A stretch of DNA of 64,000 nt from Pseudorasbora parva. Taxonomy: Eukaryota; Chordata; Actinopteri; Cypriniformes; Gobionidae. Below, in pieces: positions 23,624-34,778 of the stretch; positions within the stretch are counted from its first letter, which is position 1; every line of letters starts with the position of its first letter. The stretch is from positions 9,981,702 to 10,045,701 of the forward strand of contig NC_090178.1 of assembly GCF_024679245.1 (NCBI RefSeq), given 5' to 3'. The notes under the pieces were generated by a model. It did no database searches. It was not told the origin of the DNA and saw nothing but the letters and a program-made list of their open reading frames with translations. The position numbers were made by a program, and so were the translations under genes.

Positions 23624-25598
23624 TCACAACAAGCATTAATTATTATAAACACTATTCTCTATACAAAACACACAAGTCAGCCAAAATAAACATTCTAATC
23701 TCACTTAATAGCTGAGACAAATGCATTTGCGCGCACATATTATGCCAGGACTGTGCGAGATGGTTCGAGTTGTTCAAATATTTCATTATCACTCTTTGGT
23801 CATTATAATAGACATGCAGATGTAAAACTCTCTTGGTGACCTCAGACAGACGCACTTGAAAGCGTCAAGCCAACACTTGAGTCAATAGCATGAGGGGGGC
23901 AGACCCTCTCATGAAGAACAATCCTCTATTCTGAGAGACAGAGCAGTCAAATTAAATGTCGACAAGCATTTCAAGGGCCACAATTCCTCTATGTTGAACA
24001 TGAAAGCTCCAAGTAACCACTAATTGCTATTTTATTGTCTGTGCTCTTGTGTAAAGAAGTCGTATACAGTGTAAGCATTGACAACACCCTTTCCTTTATT
24101 TCTTTAAATAATGTTCTATGGGCCTCTGGGTATGTGGCCTGAAATACTTGAGGCACAGGCACCTGAAATTGACATTACCTGTGGTGTGGTGTGACACGTT
24201 ATACTGCATTTAGCTCTTTTTTTCATTATTATGCATGCAATTGTGTTAGTTGTAAGAATTGAGGGCACATCAGACACAAATGAATCTTCCAAATTATTTG
24301 TTCAAACATAATTCCTCAAAGTCAACCATCCATTACCGGGAAAGGCGTCGGTCAGTCTGCGTCAAGCAACAACATCAGCTAAGTACTTTACAGCCTGAAA
24401 AACTTTGAGCCGTCCCCAAAGATGATAACAGACTTTGTTTGATCACCAGACAAAGAAAAACAATTATCTCTGTTTTCTCAATGACCTTTAAATGAACTCG
24501 GAAGTGACACGGTAAGAATCCACAGGAAAAACCCACAGAAGTTGTTTGTTGCATATAAACTCCATCAAATTGTTCAAAGGATTGATTGTCGGACTTGCAT
24601 TCAAACAGCCTTGAATGCAAAGCAATCCTACTGCAAAATGTTGTCTATAACTAATACATGTGACCATTATGCATATATATCCCTCACAATTTCTGTAATT
24701 ATGTAACTATTGAATGAGTGAATGGAAGTGCACTGTGCTTGGTATCTTTTTTGTTTGTTTGTCTGTTCATAATTCAGAAGAGGGCTTCAGTGAAATCTGT
24801 GTAGAATGTATTGTGTTCTTAAAATAAGAAATCATGTCTAAATTTACTCTGCTTAAAGTAAGAGGCCACAGATAACCTCATTTTTTGGTAGGGTGGGAAC
24901 ATAGTCAACCCTGAACCAAGATGATCCCTGATTGGTCAGAATCCATCCAGGAGGATGGGTAAACAAATTTGAGTTTTAATCTCAGAACACATACAAAGAA
25001 ATCAGAAAAGGAGAGATAGACGATTGTGGCAGACCAAGATCTGAACAAAATGGGTAAACAATTTCATTAAAGCCATCTAGAACTCTTATCTCACTTTCCT
25101 TTCTTTTACTTAAGTTTTTCTTTCCGTTAAATCTCGTGTTCTAAGTAAAATTTTGCCGCAAAGTTTCAACCAACGAATCTCCAACGAGCACGCTTCCAAC
25201 TTCAACACCACCCACGAGACCTTTCATACGTCCACCAACACGCCACGTGATTGGCTTCCCAAGACGTCGATCAAAAGACACAACAAGACCGTCAGCGACT
25301 CAAAGGACCAGGGAACCCCTGCAGCCAGGACCAAAAAGGGAATCCCCAAGCAAAGATACCAGCTACAAACGCAAGTAACTTCCAGATTTAAAAAAAAAAA
25401 AAAAAAAAAAAAACTTCCAGATTTTAAACTGAACTGGTGCAATGATATCAAATTGAATAACCCTGCCTAAGCAACAATAGGAGGGTTAGGTTAATGATCG
25501 GTCGTTCATTCAGGTCATGTTATAAATGCTTATACTGCTAGAAACTTGGGACTTTATCATTTCTCTCTCTTATTATTTCCTCACTTCCTTTCTGCAAC

Positions 25599-25600
<2 letters not shown>

Positions 25601-25668
<68 letters not shown>
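25601..25668. repeat. (GT)n microsatellite
   Basis: An uninterrupted GT run of 34 units starts right after TCTGCAACGC. Confidence 0.98.
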
Positions 25669-25671
<3 letters not shown>

Positions 25672-26289
25672 GTGTTAGAAATTAGTTTTACATGTTAGAG
25701 TATGAATAAATAAAGTTGACCAAAAACCACTAGGCCGATGTTATATATTTTGTTCAATTGAGTACTTACAATATCCAAAATGTTTCCAACTATTTGTAAA
25801 TTGTGAGTAAATTGCTATTTTAACCAAGGAGCCGGGACGTCTGAGCATAGTGTCTAAGGGAGTCGCCTGTCAATTGCATCATATCTGCGTTACCCTCGGT
25901 TTGTGCTTGAACTTGAGAGTTCATGAGAACTGTTTGAGTTTTTGAAATGTAAGGGATGACTTTTTCACTTAACATTCGACTTGAATTACCATAGTAACAC
26001 ACATTGCTTTTACTAATTGATGTCATCATGGTGGGTTTACGTATGTGTGGGGCGGAGCTATCATAATAGGGGCGTGTTTGTTTTGGTGATTTGAAACCAA
26101 CATCGGTTACCAAAAAGCACTTACCCCACCTTTAACAATCTTGTAAAAGATTTCAAATTCAAATTTATCATTTGATTAATAGGGAAAAAAACATATGTCA
26201 ACATTAATTAATAAAAATAAAAAATTTCATAAGCACCCAATCAGCATATTAGAATGATTTCTGAAAGATCGTGTGACATTGAAGAGTGA

Positions 26290-26785
26290 TCCCTTAGAAA
26301 TCTAGACGCACCCTAGTGGGCAGCAAATCTGATTTGTAGCCAGGGTAGTCTAGCAACTCTCTGTTGGATTGCAAGCTTGAAAAACCAAACTCTAGTCAGG
26401 CCAATCACATCTTGTATAGAGTCGGTGGGCGGGGCTTAACATAATGTAACAATGACGGCAGAGTTGCGACAGTTCCAGGTGCTACTTGAAAAGAAAAGAA
26501 GCTGGCGAACGGCAGACTTTCGAATCGGCTTTGGCTGGGACTCTGGAAGACTTGGAGTTAAGCTTTTCTCTGAGAAAAGAACAAAGAACGGCACTGAAGT
26601 CTTTCTTAAGAAAGGAAGATGTGTTCATTGTTTTGCCGACCGGATACAACTCTGGTTGGTTGTAGCGCTATCCAATTGCGTGCAGAGATTTGAAAGACAA
26701 CCATTTATCCCGGCCTCGGATTGAGCCCTGCCGATGATGTGTTCCTAGACACAACATCTTGATTTGGGTCTGGCTTGTGAGGCTA
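26290..26785. mobile_element. TAGCCT-terminus Mutator-like element, copy B
   Basis: It shares the CTTAGAAATCTAGACGCACC start and the GGTCTGGCTTGTGAGGCTA end with copies A and C. The flanks GAAGAGTGA (26281-26289) and GAAGACTGG (26786-26794) agree in 7 of 9 positions, an aged 9-bp duplication. It sits inside another dispersed repeat whose halves (GATTTCTGAAAGATCGTGTG and GGAGTAATGATGC) join across it. Confidence 0.8.
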
Positions 26786-26883
26786 GAAGACTGGAGTAAT
26801 GATGCCGTTCAGCCTTCCTCCACAGGAATAAATTACATTTTAAAACGGATTAAAACACTTTTTTTTACCGTCTTTGGTTTAAA

Positions 26884-27393
26884 TAGCCTAGAAATCTAGA
26901 CGCACACTAGCGGCAGCAAACCTAATCAGCTGCGAGTGTTGTCTTGCAACTCTCAATACCTTCTGAGCTGTAAAAACCAAACTCTGGTCGGGCCAATCAC
27001 ATCGTGTATATAGTCGGTGGGCGGGGCTTAACATAATGACGGCCGAGTTGCGCTTGCGTGCTTCTAGTAAAAACAGAAACTGGCGAACGGCGGTTTTTCG
27101 AATCAGCTTTGACTTGGAGTTAAGCTTTTCTCTGAGAAAAGAACAAAGAACGGCACTGAAGTCATTCTTAAGAACGGAAGATGTGTTCAGAATTTTGCTG
27201 ACCGGATACGCCGAAAGTTAAATCTATCAACTATCTCTGCTTCACCTTCGTTGCACTGGTTGGTGGTAGCGCTATCCTATCGCGTGCAGAAGGAGTTTGA
27301 AAGACAACCGTTTATCCCGCCCCTCGGATTGAGCCCTGTCAATGGTGAGTTTCCAGACCAAACATCTGGATGTGGGTCTGGCTTGTCAGGCTA
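26884..27393. mobile_element. TAGCCT-terminus Mutator-like element, copy C
   Basis: The most complete uninterrupted copy in the window runs from TAGCCTAGAAATCTAGACGC to GGCTTGTCAGGCTA. The flanks TGGTTTAAA and TGGCTCAAC share 6 of 9 bases. It keeps the unfilled GGCCGAGT site that is occupied in copy A. Confidence 0.8.
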
Positions 27394-28281
27394 TGGCTCA
27401 ACCACAATAATGAAACGATTTTTTTTTTTTTACAACAGTCAGAAACTGTTGGGGGAGACTAATATAGAAATTATTGGGTTGTGCAGTGAAATAAATCCTA
27501 ACTCAAACACAATTGTGACCTCTTGTATAAAACAGACAAGTTGAATGTCAAGGCAAATGTGCATTCAAATCATGTCACAAACTTACCACACAAAAGCACT
27601 TTATTCAGTGGACTGAGGCAACCTCTCCACTAACTTCCAAGCAAACGGGTATCCAAGACAGAAGCTGTTGACGTTGGCAATACGTAATTAGCATGCATCT
27701 GACCTGACATACACAATTTCATTATACATTTATACTAACGGTAACGTTAAAAAAAAAAAGTGACGTTGACGCATTATGCTTTCCCCAGCCGGCTGCATTT
27801 ATGCCAACACCACAAGCAAAGTTGTTGTTGTCTCTAGCAAACACACAGATATTTAAAGCTTGTTTATTCGGTTTTGTTTTGTTGAAATCTACTGTTGCAA
27901 AGAAACATATTGCTTTCGTTTTATGCTTCTAATCTTTCCAGGACAAATGAGACAGAGGTCTTAAAAACACTGTGTCTGTTTTTATGCAGATAGAGAGGAA
28001 GGATGGGCATGTATGAAATAAAGAAAAAAATGTACCTAGTCCTCACCACCGTCCTGTTGTGCATTAATTATTTCAACCTCCTTATAAAGGCAAAACATTC
28101 CTCTAAATCACCTCTTCCGTTCCTCAGGTCAACCTTCGATTCATGTCGTAAATGGGAATCTGTAGCTTTTTGAGGGGAAGAGGGGCCATTCAAAATTCTA
28201 ATAAATGTTTTGCATATTCGTGGCCGCATGTTAACGTGCATGAAATTGGGTGGAACTGGAGCGAAGAAAGCGGCCTCGTAC

Positions 28282-28478
28282 CTTGACTGCACGCGGCTGT
28301 TTTGCATCGTGACCTGAGAAACCCTGTCTGAAGGCGTTTCAAAAAGGATCCGCGTCAGTCTCTCTCTGCAGCCTCTCACATTCACAGACAGTCCGGGAAA
28401 GTTGTTCATCTTAGACAACTGATCATTAAACTGCTTCTCTTGTTCTCCAGAAATCCTGCCCTGCATGCTCATGCTCAA
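28282..28478 (-). CDS. Unrecognised first-exon-like coding segment
   Basis: The frame starts at ATG 28476-28478 with three closely spaced Met codons (MSMSMQGR) and reads GEQEKQFNDQLSKMNNFPGL and then a basic and polar stretch (RGCRERLTRILFETPSDRVS). A good donor (AAG|GTACGA) is at 28282/28281. After it the frame loses coding character, although it stays open to 28068. The polar, helical composition looks protein-like and it has no signal peptide or membrane segment. I do not recognise it. It lies on the same strand inside a hydrolase intron. The GTACGA donor leaves phase 2, which does not match the next hydrolase exon (phase 0), so it is more likely the start of a nested gene, or a pseudogene, than an alternative hydrolase exon. 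Confidence 0.4.
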
Positions 28479-28849
28479 CTAGCTCATTGACAAAGCTGTA
28501 ATTTACGCAACAGCACCACCAAGTGGCCGACACCGTCACTAAGAATCAACTACACATTCAATATCAACCTCAACAAGAAGTTTGTTGAAATCCAAAATAA
28601 AAAACTAAACAATAATATGTTTTTGGATGGTGGTGTGTAGAAGTAATACTAGAATTTTTTAATGGCAATGAGTACATTGCATATACACACATTACAAGTG
28701 TATCTTGCTTTGTTTCAAAAGTAATGCAATAGGACAATTTAATTAAGACAACATTTAATTTGGACTGAACACTCCTATCAGCCTTCAAGACAAAATAAAT
28801 CAAGAAATTAATCACAACTATTAAATTATGCTAATCTTTTGATAGCTAA

Positions 28850-30260
28850 TTTGCATATTTTATTTTAAGTTGTAATTTCTTTTCAATTGAAGGTTTAAGT
28901 TTTTCAATTTAGGTTTAACAAGTAAAACCAAAAGTATTTTTTTTTAACTTGGGGGGGGGGGGTCGTTTCTTGACTTTGCTCTATTATTTTATTGCCTTGG
29001 TTTTTTCGATGTATGGTTTTATCTATGTATTGCTTATTTTATGTGCTTCAGTGCTTTAAGAAGCTGCTCTTAAAGACATTTAATAAAATACAGCTAATTA
29101 TTATTATTATTAATCATAATTATTTAATCTACTGACAGCTATAGCATGTATTTTTTTATTTTAGTTAAACATTTATTTTATAGGTTTAACAAGTAAAACA
29201 AAAAGTAGTTATTTTCATAATTTATTATTTTAATCTATGTTTTTATTTAAGCTGTAAGTTCAGAACTTTGAAGAAAATAATTAAATTACATTTATTTTAA
29301 TATTTTGACATTTAATAATATGTATTTTTTTATTGTGTGTTGTAATTTCTTTTTATAGTTTCAACAAAACCAAATGTAGTTATTTCAGAATAAACATTTA
29401 TTTTAATTAATCATAATTAATTATTTAATCTATTGACATCTAGCATGTATTTTTTATTTTAAGTTGAAATGTCTTTTTATAGGTTTAACAACTAAAGTAG
29501 TTATTTCAGACCTTTTAAACAAATATTTGAATTTAATCTATTTTAAAGGGGTGGTTGCATGCGATTTTTTTAACTTTAGTTAGTGTGTAATGTTGCTGCT
29601 TGAGCATAAACAGTATCTGCAAAGTTACAGCGCTGAAAGTTCAATGCAAACGGAGATATTGTCTTTTAAAGTTATGGCAGTTTATTGCCTACAAAAATGG
29701 CCGGTTTGGATTACAATGAGCTTCTTCCTGGGTTGGTGACATCACAAACCCTTGCTAGTCAGCGCAGATGTGACTTCTGCCCGTAATGGTAAGGGGCGTG
29801 GCGCATGGCGTTTTATTGGGACTTCAGCCAATAGAAATACATGAAACTACATTTGGCCATCTAACCAATCTAAGACCATTGCGTTTTTCAGAGGGATGGG
29901 CTTCATAGAAGCAGGAAGCAAATAAGCGGTTCAAAAGACAGTGGAGACAGTGGTGTGGAATAAAGGTCAAATATAAGAAAAATAAGGCATTAAAAAAAAA
30001 AAAAGTATTAAGACATGTTATACTGCACCCTATAAACACAGCCAAGCCTAGAAAAAAAAAAAAACACTGAACCACCCCTTTAATCTATTGACATCTATCA
30101 TTCTTTAATACAATATTGTTTTATAGGTATAACAAGTAAAGGCAAAAGTAGTTACTTCAGAACCTGAAAAACTAATAAATCAATTTATACTGACAGCCAC
30201 TATAGTATTTTTATAGTTCATTTCTTTTTATATGTTTAAAAATTAAAGTAATCTCTCGAG
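28850..30260. repeat. Degenerate tandem array, unit about 130-280 bp, interrupted
   Basis: The words TATAGGTTTAACAAGTAAA and AGTAGTTATTTCAGA recur near 28905, 29182, 29355, 29478 and 30123. The words AATCTATTGACATCTAGCAT recur near 29127, 29425 and 30085. The array is split by the TTAA element at 29547-30079. Confidence 0.7.
29547..30079. mobile_element. TTAA-flanked element, AGGGGTGGTT family
   Basis: AGGGGTGGTT at the left mirrors AACCACCCCT at the right. TTAA flanks both sides (29543-29546 and 30080-30083). It is 533 bp long, non-coding, and inserted into the degenerate tandem array. The TTAA target is used by piggyBac and Kolobok transposases. Confidence 0.85.
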
Positions 30261-30420
30261 CTTTTTTCAAGTGCCCTTCATGACATTTGTACCACAGGCT
30301 GTGAAACACCAAGGTCATCATAAGCTTTAGTTGTTAATTTACTCTCTGTTCTGCTTAAAAGACATGATTAGCCATCAAACAAAGTGAACCTGCAGACTCA
30401 GATGGACCCTGTGGACTGAC

Positions 30421-30559
30421 CTGTCGCTGTAGGATTTCCTCTGAGACATCGTCTCCCTGAATGACCGGCTTCAACACGCCCAGAATGATGAGCAGACGAC
30501 TCAAACCTGCGGCTGCAGAGAACTGCATCATCTGCAGGGATGGGATGAGGTGAGAGTAC
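30421..30559 (-). CDS. Alpha/beta-hydrolase-fold protein, internal exon
   Basis: This 139-nt exon has its acceptor after TTTGCTGACAG and its donor GTCAGT. It is entered in phase 2 and left in phase 0, which joins the exon at 23597 in frame. It encodes YSHLIPSLQMMQFSAAAGLS, then RLLIILGVLKPVI and a charged end (GDDVSEEILQRQ). The hydrophobic helix followed by a Leu-Gly-Val-Leu-Lys-Pro turn resembles the cap region of small alpha/beta hydrolases. The nucleophile elbow (Gly-X-Ser-X-Gly) must be in upstream exons, which I did not find in the window. Confidence 0.83.
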
Positions 30560-31365
30560 CTGTCAGCAAACACAAACATGAGATTTGATCAGATTTTCTT
30601 GGGGAGTACAATTAAGTGACCTTCAGAACGTTGACCAATTCCAAAAATACCATATATTGGCAAAAGTAGCAACAAAAATAGGGTAGCAGACAGTGAGGAT
30701 GTTAAACCGATGAGCCACAGCCGTGCCGTATGAATCAGTGACAGCCGTCTCCTGTGATGAACTACATTAATTGAGCGGTCATTACCAGCGCATGAAGGAC
30801 TAAATGACTCCTCGCTGTGCAGTCGAATGCTTCACAATGACAGCTCATTTATGAAGAATGAATCAATGACACAAAAACACTGATCAACACTCTCGTGAAG
30901 AATATGTAGACACTGAATACTTAATTCACGCCAACACACACACACACACACACACACGATAGAACACTTCTGTTGATGCTCTAGAACTTGCTGGAGCATT
31001 GCTGGATGGTTTACTAACACGCTTTACTAAGGTTTACGAGTGGTCGCTGATTGGTCCAAGTCAAAATCAGTCTCCATTCATGGCTCAGGTCCCTCCTCTC
31101 ATATGTCTATGATATACTGTATGTTTGTATGTTTTATCATCTGCCAACTAGATTCTGCCATAAATCTAGTTATTCTGATCGCTTAGAAAAGTATGTTTTT
31201 CATCAAGAATCAAGAGTAAAACTGTGACTAAAATTAACAAAATTCTATGAAAATAAAATGTAACATTTTCTTAAGTTTTAGGGAATATTTTGTGCGTGTC
31301 CATATGCGGTTTCATCGGATATCATCTCATTTGAACGAGCATGGAATGGTGAGTAGTGCTTCCAA
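30560..31365. other. Non-coding, 5' intron or flank of the hydrolase gene
   Basis: No exon was recognised. A (CA)n run of about 12 units lies at 30934-30957. The words ATATGCGGTTTCATCGGATA and GTGAGTAGTGCTTCC at 31300-31360 recur at 32830-32890, on the other side of the TTAA-family fragment. Confidence 0.6.
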
Positions 31366-31369
31366 TTCT

Positions 31370-31590
31370 AGCCTGTTTAACACACTGTTGACATGATTAG
31401 CATGTTTTAGCACCTTGCTAGCATGAATAAACAGTATCATGATTTAACATGCTGCTAGCATGAATTAGCATGTTTTAACAATGTCAACATGAATTAGCAT
31501 GTTACTTGCATGTCTTAACTTTACTAACAAGAATAAACATGTTGCTATCACGTTGCTAGCATGTCCCAAGCTAGCTGCTAGGTTTTGTTA
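31370..31590. repeat. Degenerate GCTAGCATG/TTAGCATG minisatellite
   Basis: TTAGCATGTTTTAGCA, GCTAGCATGAAT and variants recur roughly every 20-40 bp. Confidence 0.8.
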
Positions 31591-31602
31591 TTGGTGTATG
31601 CA

Positions 31603-32815
31603 AAGTGGGGGTGAACTCACTCAGTTCAATCTTGAGTATCTGTAGTATTGCATCCTTCATATCTCCGAAAAGTCTTTAGTTTTATTATATTTATAAAAGA
31701 AATATAGGCTGTACCGAGTCTTTCCGGAAAAAAAAAAAAACGAGCGGCTGGAGGCGTATCGTGTGGGCGGAGCTAAAGAATGACGAGCGCACACAAATCG
31801 GTGACGTCCTCAAGCGTGGAGAAGAAAACGCTACCTTAAATCAGATTCAACTAATACAGATATGATCCAGAATCAAATCTGAGGCTGAAATAAATTGAAC
31901 AGGAGAAACAGCAACAGCAGGACGTCCGTCTCTGTGGTATGTACTGTATTTAGTGGCCTGTCAACATTTGTGTGTGTTTACTCGCAGTTTATGAGGACAT
32001 GATTCGGTTTATTGACTATTGTATGCAACTAAACCTTAGCAGTAGCAAACAAAACGGTTTTGCACGTCAGACTAGTGTAACGTTATACATAGAACATTAA
32101 TGGAGTAACCGTTAGCGAATCTGAATGATGAAGCACACTTTGTGAGAACGCTAGGTTTATGTTTGGGTGGTTTTACAATAAACAAACTGACACCTATAGT
32201 GGTCAGCTAAACAAATGGATTTAAACACACACCATAGATCGCGTGCTCCATTGATAAATTAACTAACATTATACACGATCGTGTTGTTTACTGAGGTTTA
32301 CTCACGCGACGTTAGCCAACAGCACATTTGAAGAAGTTTTACTCACCGTGCACGACCGTGAAACTTTATCGTTGGGACCGTTCTGTCAAAAACACACTTC
32401 TTTGGTAACTGTTGATTTTGTGAAGTCCTGACAGCAGTGACCGCGGAGATCCACTTTTGCGACGCGACTGAAGCGTGATGTGACGCTTCTCGTCATTTCT
32501 GCATTCAGATCGGTTCAAATGCAGTGCTGCCTTCCCGAAACGCTGTGCTGAAGCGTTGAAGTCGCTTCATGTCGCCCATAGAAATAAAGTGGAGCGCGGT
32601 GGGACAGAAGTGTTGCTCAGACGAGTGGGTCTGCAGCTGAGCGAGTGTTTATGGACATGCATTTCCTCTCTTGCTCTGGTCACACGCGCGCGCACCCTTC
32701 CGGGAGAAGAGCCGTACGGCCCATACAAGGACCTTCCGCTCTTTCGACGTCAAGCCGAGCCATACTCGAAAAAACTCTCCGAAACTTGTGAGAAACCGGA
32801 AGGAGTATTTTTGGG
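31603..32815 (+). mobile_element. TTAA-family (GTGAAA) element, 3'-truncated copy
   Basis: It begins with AAGTGGGGGTGAACTCACTC and the ATCTTGAGTATCTGTAGTAT block. It matches the 47230-51498 copy in reverse through to GGAAGGAGTATTTTTGGGG and then stops short of the terminal GCATGAAACAGCATTTCACC block. It preserves the unfilled versions of the two sites into which LTR elements inserted in the 47-51 kb copy. A degraded coding relic near 31830-31920 corresponds to the one at 56497. Confidence 0.8.
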
Positions 32816-33425
32816 GTAAGTTTTATGCATTTCCATATGTGGCTTCATCAGATAACAACAATCAAGGAACAAACTGTGAGTAGTGCTTCCAGTTCACCAA
32901 AAAAATACTTTTGAATCATTTCTTTACAACAAGTCAGAAAAAAAAACTTGGAGCAACTTTAACAAATCTAGCCATTTTTGTAGATAAAACTTGCCTAAAA
33001 CCAAAATATTTCATTCAAAATTAATAAAATAGTTCACAAATGACTCCCAGACTGAATTTGGTTGTCTAACTTATCTCACTCTTTTTTTCTGACTGTTTGT
33101 TCATATTATACAACCAAAAGTCATTTGGCCCCTAAATGTTTCAGCAGTATGAGTAATATGCACCTCAGTTTAATTTTTGTGGCCAGATTACTAAACAGGG
33201 CAAATTAGCGAGAGTGTAATTCCATAAATGTGCCGTTCTGTGTGTGATCTACTAATGATGTTCAAATTAATGAACTCAGACACAAAAATGACCAATGCAA
33301 TCTATCAGACAGTTAGCGTCTGGTTTAAGACTTAGGCCTACTTTTTTGGGTGGTAAATAATGGCGCAAACACCAGTAAATTGATGAGCGCAACCCCTTGT
33401 AAATCACCTCATGTGATTCATTTAA

Positions 33426-34778
33426 AAGTGTCATGAACTGGCTTTTTTTCTTTTCTTTTCTTTTATACTTTACTTTCTTTTATACTGTTGTCTGAGGTCA
33501 ACTAATGGCGTTTGTGTGGTTTTTACATTCAAAAACATCATAAATAATAAGTAATAGGCTATTTTCTACATTGGTTTTGAGGCTCTCTCCTGAACGCTGG
33601 GTTTAGATGGGCGTGACACACTGGAGACTTGGAAGTAAGCGCCCACGGCTAGGATTGGATAAGATTTGCATATTTAATGAGCTTCAGCTCCCCTGTCAGT
33701 TCACATGAGGGAGAGGAGAGATTGTTTTGAAAGTGGCAACAGGAGTGATTTTCTCGATCACAGGGATTGTAAACGTCTTTATCAAACAAACACAATGATT
33801 TATTTCTCATCCACCCGCGATTGATTGGACTATTATTTTTATATTACACACAGCCCACATGATCAGTCGATATAAGTGTGAGTAGCGCCCACACACACAT
33901 ACAGGTGCTCGCCGCCCTTCAAATGTAATGTCGAGAGAGACAACAGCACAGATCAAGAACGGAATATTATGAGATTCATCAGCCTGCTAGGCTTTGTGAG
34001 CCCTGGCCCATACGTGTTTGAGTCCAGGGTGCGAAAGGTATGTTAGTTGCTGCGCTTATGGCACCAAGTGCTGAGGGGGGGACCATGAGAATTTTCTCTC
34101 AGCAACCCCCCGTCAAAAATATACGTGAGCGCAACACCCGCGGGCATCATAAAGTAATGATGCGTAGAGCATTAATACGGCCAGCGGCAGTACACATAAA
34201 CAAAACAATATATAACAATGCAATACTATTACATATAAAACACGTTTTACTCACATAAGTGTGTTGCACCATTCCTGTCGGATCCAAATCCAGCATCTTC
34301 CTAGAGATTTGTTTACAAACTATCCGGCAGTGAAATTAAGTGAACATGTCTTCCCCACCTGAGCTGGAACTTCATTAAAAATAAAGTTCAACCACACATT
34401 CCTTATATTAGGATCAGAAGGAAGGCTACAGAAGGCTACATTAGGAAGCTTATGCAGTGACTGTGTTCTTCCACAACCGGGAATAGCGCAATATTTTGCT
34501 ATATTCTTCGGCATGTTTATTGTTGTTGACCAGCTAGCACGAGCCGATCACCTCCATGAGTCGATGGGCAGGGCTACTGGATTAGACTCGCTGTAGAGGC
34601 GGTGTTTCGTCGTGCTATGATGTAAGAATGAAGCACATATTGTTTTCTGGGCCTAGTGTCTATAAAAGCTTTTCTTTGACTTACAACGAAGTTTTCAGCT
34701 CTGAAACTTATTATATTATCATGACCTTTTATATATCAAAAGCTCAAGAGAAAGTTGATTTCTCAATTCATCACACCT
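33426..34778 (-). mobile_element. TTAA-flanked element carrying a THAP-domain remnant, copy 1
   Basis: AAGTGTCATGAACTGG at the left pairs with TCAATTCATCACACCT at the right. TTAA is present at 33422-33425 and 34779-34782. A second copy is at 52742-53751. The combination of TTAA target and THAP finger recalls Kolobok transposons; this is inferred from family knowledge. The minus strand carries the THAP fragment. The 33840-34280 part holds sequence that I could not align to copy 2. Confidence 0.82.
34320..34514 (-). pseudogene. THAP zinc-finger fragment
   Basis: The frame reads MPKNIAKYCAIPGCGRTQSL, then SLPSDPNIRNVWLNFIFNEV, and ends CSLNFTAG. This follows the THAP layout: a CxxxC pair near the N-terminus, a central Trp, and a C-x2-H pair near the end. 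Here the final His is replaced by Asn (CSLN instead of CSLH), so the zinc site is broken. No catalytic transposase domain follows. The related copy at about 53120-53150 still spells CSLHF but has lost the N-terminal frame. Confidence 0.75.

Larger units (their letters stand above)
23598..30420 (-). other. Large hydrolase intron
   Basis: This 6.8-kb intron contains a (GT)n tract, two Mutator-like copies, a first-exon-like ORF on the same strand (28282-28478), a degenerate tandem array and a TTAA element. The stretch 23630-25140 shows nothing recognisable. The stretch 25150-25580 holds a lysine- and threonine-rich open frame broken by a poly(A) run and then an A/T-rich tract. It could be a retroelement piece, but this is unproven. 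Confidence 0.75.

Noticed and set aside
25153..25470. Lysine-rich frame ending in a poly-Lys stretch
   Set aside because: It runs into a poly(A) tract and has no recognised domain. It may be an old retroelement piece, but this cannot be shown.
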